A DNA stretch of 34,944 nucleotides from Saprospiraceae bacterium (GTDB taxonomy: Bacteria; Bacteroidota; Bacteroidia; Chitinophagales; Saprospiraceae), in the NCBI GenBank assembly GCA_020630475.1, contig JAHDBI010000030.1:1-34944 (forward strand), in the 5' to 3' direction. Shown in pieces: positions 17,099 to 29,000 of this stretch; within the stretch, counting starts at the first letter, position 1, and the number at the start of each line of letters is the position of its first letter. Position numbers and translations under genes: made by a program. The notes beneath the pieces were generated by a model. It was not told where the DNA came from. It made no database searches and saw only the letters and a program-made list of their open reading frames with translations.

Positions 17099-20000
17099 TT
17101 ATTTCATTAAGATCATTTTCTTTTGGACAATTTTTTCACCAATCTGAATCTCGTAAGTATAAACGCCATTTGTAATTAAGTATTCATCCGTTATAATCAA
17201 CTCATGAATTCCTGGTTCAAATCTAAAGGTTTTACTTTCCAAAAGTTTTCCTGTAACATCGTATATCTTCAGAATTACATTCTCACTTGTATTCATGCTT
17301 AACTGGATCATTGTTTTTTCATTCCATGGATTCGGAATATTTTGAGATACTGAAAATCCAGTTGATTCAGATAATTCATCTCGATAATTCAAGGTAATAT
17401 TTTGAATTCCTTGATTAGTATAAGTTTCATTCTCGAAATCTTTTCGAGAAAGTTTAATGTTTCTAGAAATAAAACCTTCATCTTGCTTCACAATAAGATA
17501 GAACAATGGAGTATCTCTCGACAACACATGTTGAGTCATCCCATTCAATGAGTGCCAAACGATATTGACTCTATCTGGATGAACATAAAAATTAGATTCA
17601 TTCACATTGATTGTTCCGGAAGCCAAGCCTTTGAAAGCAGAAATATTATCCATATTCAAACTCATCTGGAATCCATCCAAACTTGTCTCTTCGGTTCCAT
17701 AAACTGGTATCAACTTCTGACCTTGTACCACTTGCACTCTTGTTGGTATTTCAAATACATACTCTTCCCTATTCCGCTGTTCCGTATTCTCTCCTTGAAC
17801 ATTCGTCTCCACACTACCATTTACATCGCCTGTCTTGACTCCTACAAAATTGATCTCCATATCTTCTGACAAATCTGTAATCTCATATTCCTCCGGCAAC
17901 AACTCCAACCACGGATTCTCCGGATCACTAAAACTGTGCAAGCCGTCTATAAATCGCCAACTCGTATTATTTGGAAACTCCTCATATACACCCAATATCA
18001 CTTTTCGTAACTCTATCAAATCCAGGGCTGTTATCTCCTCACTTCGATTGATATCTGCCGCGATCAGATCATATGGATTATTCAAACTCTGTAGTCCCAA
18101 AATGTGTTTCTGTATTAACACCAAATCTAAGGTACTCACCCCATTCATCACATCATCATTCTTCTCTGGAACCACTACGTAATTTCCATCCATTGCCATC
18201 TCTCCAAAACCGTACTCTCCCTCTTCCTCAGTCATATCTTGTAAATTTGCATCTCCAGTCAAGTTAACCATCACTTCTTCCACGTACTCCTCATATTGAT
18301 TGGCTATCTGACCTTCTATCGACACCAAGCCACCGGTATTACATAGGCTGACATTATTATCATCTATCACTTCAATGAAGGTCTCACAAAACGATTGATT
18401 CCCATTTATATCAGTTACGTACAACGCCACACTTTGTATTCCGATGTCATCACAATCGTAAATCAGCTCTGTCACTAATCCCTCAGCATCAAAACTCAAG
18501 GTCACTGGATATCCACATACATGACCACTTCCGCCATCAAAGTACGATGGAGACAATACTACCATTTCTGTGTCCAATTCTCCATTACCATCGGTATCCA
18601 TCCCTACCAATTGGGTACTCAAGCCATTGATACACACTGCCGTCGGAGGTTTCACATTCACGATATTAAACAACTGTGTTGCCTCCGTATAGTTGCCGCA
18701 ACCATCCGTCAATTTCCATGTGATCTCATAATTACCTATTGGGTATTGACCACTGACATCATTTCCAGTCCCTGCATAATCTGCAACGCCATCATTATTA
18801 CTATCTATCTCATAGGACCATTCCAAATCATTTGCACTCGTACATGCATCCGTTCCAGTTGCTGTTAAATTCAATTGGCCATCTATACATTCTGCATCCA
18901 AGGTTTCGACATTTACTGTTGACAAGTCACTGGTGATTTCTGGTAGACTCGTTTCATTCACTTTGATCACTTGTTCATGAGTCCACTCTGCAAATCCTCC
19001 TGCAATCGGCTGACACCAATCTATCACGGTCCACGTTCGAACAATCTTAAAGCAGGCATTATCTCCTTGCACAAAATTGAACACATCATCAACATAGTTA
19101 AACGCTACTAGATCACATGGACCATCGTTTATGATTGGCTCACTATTTATTTCTGGTAAGTCTGCTGGCAAAATATCTGTCACGCCACAGCCTTCGCCTT
19201 CATAGTCTGCTGGCCATGTTATATCTGAAGCTACGATCGGAGTATTGTTGGCAAAGCTGATCACTTGCGTACATGTTTGGGTCAAGCCCGAATGGCTCAC
19301 AATACTAAATTCACGTGTCAATGCCCCTGTACCGCATTGATCAAAATCTTCAGTCGTCACTTCCATCACCTCTTGGATCGTTTGGCAATTATCACTTACT
19401 ATGGCTGCTTCAAATGTAGCATCCAAGTTGTTCAAATCGTAGTTGGTGGTGCAAGGTACTGTCATATTTCCTGGGCAGGTCAATACCGGTTCTAACTTAT
19501 CTTGAACCTCTACTGTAATCATGCAATCGGTATAATTTCCTGCAGCATCATAAACTCGCAACTGCAACATTTGTTCTGTTCCGACATCTAAGCAACAGAA
19601 CGTTACACTTTGTCCAAGCACTGAGTTTCCAACTACACCACAAGCATCTGTCATCCTTCTTACTTCAAAGCGATCGATTCCACAATTATCATATGATCCA
19701 TCATCAAAAGAATCAGCGGAAGCCACTGCAGTTCCATTTTGTTTAATTGACACTATGGTATTTCCTTCGCAGATTGCAATCGGTTGTGTCTCATCAGCTA
19801 TTGTCAAGGTCATTGTACAACTGTTGCTATTTCCGCAAGCATCGTACGCCGTGTAGGTGATCAAGTGATCCCCTACGGGCAGCGTTGCTGTTCCACCATT
19901 CTCATTATCATTGAAACCACCAGGATAAGTTACATCCACTTCTATTGGATTGCTACAATTATCACTGACTGTTGCGCTTGGCAAGTTTACTGTTCCTTCA

Positions 20001-23000
20001 CAATTATTGAATCCATTGCTCGTGCTCAGTGTCACATTCGCAGGGCAATTGATCGTTGGTCCTACCAAATCTTTGATGTCGATTATTTGCATCCAAATCA
20101 TTGGGCCCACTATTCCTGAGCAGTACCATTCGCCAACCTGCCATTCTCTTAAAATTTGAGTATGGCAACTTGAGTTCACCAGCACCTCATCCGTATAGCT
20201 TGCAAATCCATTACAGAAATTGCCTGACACCATTGGATACAATGGGTTGCCTAAATACATCGGCACTCCTGTCACGCTTGGATCAGGGTGACCATTTGCA
20301 TCCGTTGCGTAGGCATCATCACAGGACAAATTGATACTTGTAGAGACCGGAAAAATAACAGATCCCAAATTTATCCGTTCTAGGTTGATCACTTGAGTAC
20401 AAACGTTGCTGACATTCCCATAAGCATCTACTGCTTGCCAAGTCTTGGTCACTCGTCCAGTATAATTTGGATCACAAAACAAATTTTCATGTACTTCGCT
20501 CAATAAAATTAAATCCGCTCCACAATTATCCATGATTACCGGATCCATCGCATCTTCTAGTGCGTTACACGCCAAGTCTTCATCCATGCACACTATCGTT
20601 GGAGCAAATTTATCTTCTATGAATATTTCACCCCAGCAGCTGTTGTTATCACACAAGGCCAGTGAGACAGAATAGAAAAACGTTTTTCCTAAATCTTCCA
20701 CTGTGAACATCGTAGTAGGAATTATATTTCCTTGAGCGTCTGTAATAGTTATTTCATAGAAATCTGCTGGATAAATAAGATCATCCTTCAAAAACATTTC
20801 AGGAGAAATCGTGAGACTACAATTTTCATCCAATCCAATATTTAAATTTCCATTACAAACCAGACCATCACACATGACCAAAAACGCTTGGTCATGATCG
20901 TCTTCATCTCCATCTTCATTTAGTAAGAAATCATCCAAGGGTCCAAATGGATCATTGCCGTTATCATTATCGTTATCACCATCGGCAACGGAGTCAGCAT
21001 CACTGCCGGTCATGTCATTCATCATATCATCTTGTGCCATAGTAATTTCAGCCATATTCACCATATCCAAGGGATTATTAGAAATAACTTCAAGGAAAAT
21101 AGAAATTGTCACTTGTCCAAGTGGTGGAATCACTGAAGATTCCAAATAAGTAGCTAAAGATGGACTGACATCTGTCCAATCTGGATTAAGTCCTGCGGCT
21201 AATTGTAAAGCAGGTGGAATATAATCGCTAATTAAAACATTTGAAGCTGGAATACTCCCTTGATTGAATATTGTTATTTCAAATTCATGTATACTTCCAA
21301 TGGTGGCGGGAAGCGTTTGATCTATTGTTTTTTGAATTGCCAAATCAAAAACTGGCAACAATTCCATATCTAAATCATCTTCGTCTCCGTTTCCATTGAA
21401 TAGTTCGTCATTGGTGGTTTCGCCATCATTGGTTTCAACGATATCTGGATAACTATCGATGTCTTCGTCAGACATATCATTGCCCATATCATCAAAAGCT
21501 TGCGCTATTTCACCATAGTTCTCAAAAGCCCTGGATTCAATACACTGAATGACAACTAGGTCCAAATTAACTGAAGTCCTCTCTCCTGCCAGAATGGGGC
21601 CAGGAATGACCGTTTCTAAATCACCATTTAAGACATACCAAGTAGGTGCATTTAGACTTTCGTCGAATGTGAAACCACAAGGAGTAAATTCTCTAATTTT
21701 TATGTTTGTAGCAGAAATATTCCCTTGATTAAACACTTCAAATTTGAACGTTACTGTGTCACCATATGAGAATGGACCAGGATCCACAAACGTTTTCTTG
21801 ATCGCTAAATCAAATACATCAACAATGGCCGGATCGTGATCATCCTCATCAACGAGACCCGTATCTTCCGTTTCATCGTCTGTTGGACCATTCGGTTCAC
21901 CACCATTGTCATTAGAAGTGTTATCATCTGAATTAGAATCAATATCATCAGGGTGATTCCCTTCTGTATCTTGCGCATCTCTGATTTCTCCAATATTTGT
22001 ATAGGCATCTGCAGATCCATCACTCTGCTGAAGTTCTAAGAAGAGACTTACCGTATCATGTTCCCCAGCCAATAAAGGTTCAGAAATCGTAATGGTATAA
22101 TCTGGTGCGTTCGTAGCATCCCAAAGAGGATTACGAGCTGGTTCAAATAAAAATCCAGTTGGAATAGAATCATGAATTACTATCTCAGCTGCATCAATTT
22201 GTCCTTGATTGATTACAATGATTCTAAATTCGAGAATATCTCCAAAAGCAAAAGGTGCCTCTGTTAATAATTCTTTTTTCAATGCCAAATCAAAGACAGG
22301 TAAAATTGCAATATCATGATCATCTTCATCACCGTCTTCATTTGAAGTATTGTCGTCATTCACTTCGCCATCGTTGTCCTCATCTGCATCTGTGTTACTA
22401 TCAATGTCATCGTCTGTTTTTTCTTCTCCTTCGTCATCAAAGGCTTTTGAAATTTCACCAAAGTTGGCATGAGATGTATTTTCTGTACATTGAATGACAG
22501 TCATTTCTAAAGTAACAAAATCACTCATCCCTGGAGCAATTGGGCCAGCCAATGTTGTAGTCAGATTACCATTGACTAATGTCCAAGTGGGTTCTAATGC
22601 TGCTAAATCATACGCATAACCACAAGGCGTATATTCTGTAATATCAATATTTGTAGCTGTAACATTTCCTTGATTAAATACCTCAAATTTAAAAGTGACT
22701 GGATCGCCATAATTATAAGGACCTCCATCCACTATAGTTTTCACTAATGCCAAATCAAAGACATCCACAATGGCAGGATCTTGATCATCTTCATCTGTAT
22801 CACCGTGGTCATTAATTTCATCATCCGTTGATTCATTGGGATCACCACCATTGTCATTGGCCGTATTATCATCTGGATTAGAATCAATATCATCTGGATG
22901 ATTCCCTTCTGTATCTTGTGCATCACTGATTTCTCCAATATTTGTATAGGCATCTAATGTTCCGTCACTCTGTACTAAGGTCAAGAAAATAGTGACCGTA

Positions 23001-26000
23001 TCACTTTCTCCCGCCAAAATTGGATCAGTAAATGTATAAGTGTAGTCTGGAGCGTTCGTTGCATCCCAATCTGGGTTTGTTGCAGCGTCAAAACTAAAGC
23101 CTGAAGGAATGGAATCATTCACGACAACTTCATCCGCTGTGATATCTCCTTGATTAAAAACAACAATACGGAACTCTAACAAATCATCATAAGCAGCTAC
23201 CCCTGTCGTAACCAATTCTTTCTTTAAGGCTAGATCAAACACTGGTAATTGTGCTCCGTCGTGATCGTCTTCATCCCCATCTTCATTGGAGGTATTATCA
23301 TCCTTTGATTCTCCATCATTATCATCTTCATCATCTGCAGTACTATCAATATCATCATCAGTAGTTTCTTCTCCCTCGTCATCATATGATTTAGATATTT
23401 CACCAAAGTTATTGTGGGAACCGGCATCATTACATTGCTGCAATTCCAATTCTAAAGTAACAGTCTCACTCATTCCTGGAGCAATTGGACCTGCGACTGT
23501 GGTCACTAGATTTCCATCTAATTCTATCCAAGTTGGTGTTAAATCTATGATATCATAAGTATAACCGCAAGGAGTATATTCTGTTACATCCACATTAGTG
23601 GCTGTAATATTCCCTTGATTTAATACTTCAAATTGGAAGGTAATCCTATCTCCATAAGCATATGGAGCAGGTGTAAGAATAGTCTTGACCAACGCTAAAT
23701 CAAATACTTCGACTATGGCAGGATCGTGATCGTCTTCATCTGTATCGCCATGATCATCAATTTGATTATCTGTTGAAGTATTCGGCTCACCGCCATTATC
23801 ATTACTTGCAGAATCATCAGGTGCAGAATCAATATCCCGAGGATGATTCCCGTCAGTATCTTGTGCATCTGAAATTTCTCCAATATTTGTAAAGGCACCT
23901 AAGCTGCCATCACCCGCCTGCAAGACTAATCTCAATTGAAATGTCGTACTTGAATTTGGTAATAAATTTGAAGTGATTTCATAAATTAAATCTGGATTGG
24001 AGGCACCGTCCCAGCTTGTATTCAATGTGGGGTCAAAGAAAAATCCTGCAGGAATAGAATCCGTTACTTCAATATTAGTTGCTGTAACATTTCCTTGATT
24101 ATAAATTTCAAATTCAAAAGTTAAGGTATCTCCATAAGCATGAGGCCCCATTGACAACAAATTCTTTTCAAGTGCCAAATCAAAAATTGGCAAAAATGCA
24201 GGATCTGAGTTATCTTCATCTGTGCTGTCCGTTCCATCACCAACTGCACCTGTTCCATCACCATCAACGTAGTCATCTGCATCACTGTTAGGCTCACCAC
24301 CTCCGTTATCGGAATCATCATTATTCAAATCACTATCAATATCTTCATCTGTCCTATCTTGACCATCACCATCAATAAAAGAGGAAATCTCTGAGAAGTT
24401 TGTCCAAGCATCAGGTCCATTCGCATCTTGAATGCGCAACCATAAACAAAGCTCTTGTTGGGTAGTGCGCACCAAATTATTGACCGTTGTCTTTACTGTA
24501 CTTCCGTCAACAACTGTCCAAATAGAGTTACCCGAAATTGTTGGATCAAAGCTTAAGCCTGCTGGTAAATAATCGTAAACTTCAACCCCACTTCCGTCAA
24601 TCGTTCCTTGATTAATAACAGTAATTAAATACTTAATACTATCTCCAAAGCTAATATTGGATAGATCATACATGGGATCGATCATCTTAGTGAGGGCTAC
24701 ATCCACATGCGCCATCACAATAGTTTCAATATCATGATCATCTTCACTACCCGTATCGTTAACACCAGTACTTACAATATTATTATCTCCTGAGCTACCG
24801 GGTACTGTCTCACTTTCTTGGTATGTATTGGAGCCAGGAGTAGAATCAATATCAAAGCCTGCAACATCTCTTCCCGTGACTATATCATAGGCGTTTGTTA
24901 TCTCACTTGCATTGATATAATCTGCGGGATTAGAACTGTAAACGACGGTCAAATAAATTGAAACAGTCGCTCGATCTCCACTATTTAAGGTGGATATAAC
25001 TGTGGTTTCCATTGCACTATTCCAACCGTTGACAACATTTAAAGGATTTAAAGGATCAAAGCTATAACCAGCTGGCACGTAATCGACAATTCTGATACTA
25101 TCAACACTCACATCTCCTTGATTAATCACTTCGATATCAAATTTCACAAGGTCTCCAACTGGAACTGGTTGAGGATTGAAAGAATTATCATAAGTCTTTT
25201 TCAATGCTAAATCTACAGATTGAATTTCAACTTGTGCAGGGTCATGGTCATCTTCATCCGTATCTTTATCACTATCTCCTGCTGTACCTGTTCCATCACC
25301 ATTTGTCGCATTATCAGAGGCAGAACCTGGGTTTCCTCCAGCATCATTGGAATTGTCGGAATCAGCTGTTGAATCAGAATCGTCTAAATCATGATCATTT
25401 TCAAAACCACTGATTTCAGCAAAATTATTAATTGGACCTAAAGGTGCAGTTGCTGACAATTGTAAAGTGATATCGATTTCTACTTGGTCTCCAGGTTGTA
25501 AAACATCAATTTCAAATTGACCGCCTCCTAAATCAGTAACACTGGCAGAATTACTCAGATTAGTTGTTAGCGTACCAGTTGTTACTGATATAAAACTCAA
25601 GTTTGTTGGTAGATAATCCGTGACCTCAATGTTTCTTGCTTCGTAATAAGTTCCTTGATTTTCTACAGTGATTGTATATACTATGTTGTCACCAGGAAAG
25701 TAAGGTCCAGGCGAAAGTGTTGTATTTACATCTTTGGTTAATGCCAAATCGAATGCGGGGTAAAATCCAGCATCAATAGTCCAATTTGAAATTCCATTAG
25801 GAACGAAATATGGACCTGTAAATCCAGTCACCGGATCGGCATCACTATCATCAACATCCGAACCAACATTATGTAAGGTAGGTTCTAAGGCATTATAAAT
25901 ACCCGTGTAACTACTCTTATCAAAACGAACAACATAATTTCCTTGTGGTAAGGGCTTAAAGACATAATATCCATCAGCATCTGTAAAAGTGGTTGCTATC

Positions 26001-29000
26001 GGAGTTGTCAAATCATTTGCGTCATACAAGTAAACTGTAATTCCTTCGATTCCGGGCTCTCCTGGGTCTTGTATTCCATCGACATTGAAATCGTACCATA
26101 CCGTATCTCCCAATGCAGTGCAAGCACAATTTTGCAACATCACATTTTGTAAAAATGAAGCTGAGCATCCATTTTCATCCAGATAATCCAATTTAAAGGT
26201 GGTATTGGATGAAATTACACTACTTACCGTAGTCAACGGATTAGTAGGCATATCAATTATTGCTGTAGCATCACCGCTTTGAACTGTCCATTGATAATTT
26301 GATCCAGCAATGGGTCCAGCTAAAGGGAAACTGAATTCAGATTCACCGCAATCTTCAATCGGTCCACAGACAGTAGTACTAATTACTCCCGTGGTCTCAG
26401 GATAAATTGTTACCTCTATGGTATCAAATGTATAACATCCTGGTGCTCTTAAAACTCTTAAGCCATAAAGCCATGTGATTTCTGCACCCGTATTATTATC
26501 AAAACTAAAAGTAGCTGGTGTTTGATTTAAAGGAGTTTGAATTGCTGTCAAATCAGAACCAAGTAAACTCAACCACTCGAATTCATATGCTGGATTCGCA
26601 TCAGGTCCAAATTGAATTGCCTCATTGGAACAAGCTGTGAAAACTTTTTCGATTTTCAAATCTAGATCAGATTGTATTTGGGCTGAAGCCGAAGATGAAC
26701 AAGAACAATTTTTGGATGAATCCAAATAGGCAACCATTTGACAACTGGTACCGGCAGGTATTATCAAGTCACCCGTAAGTATAGCGGTTTCTCCAACTCC
26801 AACTGCAGCAGCCGTGGATACAGTACCGAGAATAATATCTACACCAGCAGTATATCTTCCGTCCCCATCAACATCGTCAAAAATATCTAAATAGATAATA
26901 TTATCACTTGTTGAAGCAACATCACCAATATTTTGGACGGTAAATTCAAACATGAGCATTTCATTCGCCCCCATTGTCATTGCAGAAACATTAATTGAAT
27001 TTACTTCCAATTCTGGCTTTTGAATAAAAATAAATTCTACGGACTCATCAGAAATCGAACGAACATTACAAGTCTCATTGGTGGCATCACAAAACGCTTC
27101 AGCAGATTTAAACGTTTGAACATACAGTGGGAAATCTTGACAACCTTGTCCAACATCTTCTGCTTTAATATCTATAGAAAATGTAGCAGCGTCACCAGGA
27201 GTCAAACCTGCTATTCCCCAATACAATACTTGCAGTCCAGATTCATTTTTGATTACGGGAGGATTTGTATTTGGATTGGTTCCAAACACATATGAATTGG
27301 GTACAAAGCTAACACCAGGCGGCAAAATAACTCTTAATGAATCTTGAGTAGATGTACTCATTGTTCCGTTAATAGAATATTCAACCTCCAAAGTAGTACC
27401 TTCACCCACACAAGCTTCTAGAGTATCTGCTTGAATACTTATCTCCGAAATAAAAGGAGGTGGCGCATCGAAAATTCCAACTTTAGCGGAAAAATCTTTT
27501 TGAGTTGGCAGTAGCTTTTCACCACATCCAGATGAAGCGGAGGATTCAAAAAACACTCTTGAACCTGAAGCATATCCACATTTAGTTTCGGCCTTAAATC
27601 TTACATTAACTACGTTCAAATTGAATGCTGAACCATCGGAACCTATCAATCCTTGAAGTTCCATATCATCATCTTCTTCGGTCACATTTAATTGATACGT
27701 ATTGCCGTATAAGAATATAGGATCATTTGCAGGTTCGTACTCACTATCCGGAGGTAATGTCGTACCCGATGCCGTAGTGGGGAATGCAATCTCAAAACTT
27801 CCCGGAATAAACTCCATGTCAAGCGGAAGGTTAATATCCAACAGAATGTCGTCTAAAAATCCAGGTCCTGATGCACTTAAATCAACAACAAATTCAATCG
27901 TATCGCATAGGTCATCTAAAACCAAGTTATCAGTTGGAGACTTTGCGATCATCGATAAGGCACCCGCTGTTGATTTAAAATTAATGACTCCCCTACTCGA
28001 ACAGGTAGCCTCTTCCAGTATACTTGGGTAAGTGACACAATCATATCCAGAGAATACCTCAAGACTATCTTGTTCGCATATGTTAGGATACACACAAATT
28101 TCATAAAGCCTACTAGAATTTCCATTAATGTTGCCTAAGTTGAACATATTAAATTCTGATCCTTCAACAGGCGTTATTGTCGATCCCGAGACACTATTCA
28201 GCTCATCAAAAATGATAAAGCCAGAATTATTCTTAAATGTAAGCCAAGTATTATTTGCTACTGAAACTCCGTCATTACGTACTCTGATTTTGGAGCACAT
28301 TGGAAATTTGTCCACGGTAATGCACTCATCGACAACTTCTACAATTATTTTCGCTCCACCACTATAGTTAAAGTTGGTTCTTGAACCTGTATCCGTATAT
28401 TCTGAACTACACATGATATTCGGATTCGTTACATGATCTACTTCTATATCTTGCTGTTCAACAGGTCCAGTTTCTAAATCACAAGTTGGAATAAAATATG
28501 GTTCTAGAGAAAAGGAATAGCCTTCATCACTAGGTGGGATAATACCACCGTATTGATTTTGAATATATGTATTAAAATCAAAAATCAATTGATTCCCTAC
28601 GATGGTAATGGCGGGGTGTGTTGCGTTAATATCAACATGATTCAGCCCGTTGATTTTTCCCCCCATGCTATTGGCCGAAGAAGCATTTTTTCTTCGAATG
28701 TAGACTCGAAAGAAATTAAAAAGCATTCCTGAAGGTATGTTGGATCTAAATTGTGAAACGTGATCTATAAAACCGATATATTCACCGGGAAAGAAATCGA
28801 CATTAGCTGTACCTAATCTGGAGTACCCTCGATAATAACCAGTTCCTGTTTCACAACCTGCAAAATCATTTAGACGCCAAGTGTAGAAACCAAAACTTTC
28901 TTGGCGCCCCACTTGACTTAAACGATAGTCAAAAGGTAAACGACAAGAATATTCTTGACCACCATAGGGTTCGTGAGCAGTAAATATTCTTGTTCTATGA

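Noticed and set aside
7113..20617. Insertion sequence or transposon as cause of the duplicated block
   Set aside because: No transposase, terminal inverted repeats or target duplications are seen. The block replaces homologous sequence in frame and does not interrupt it.
21350..24184. CRISPR-like or satellite array because of the regular period
   Set aside because: The period is 945 bp of continuous coding sequence with variable third positions. These are protein domain repeats, with no short repeats or spacers.
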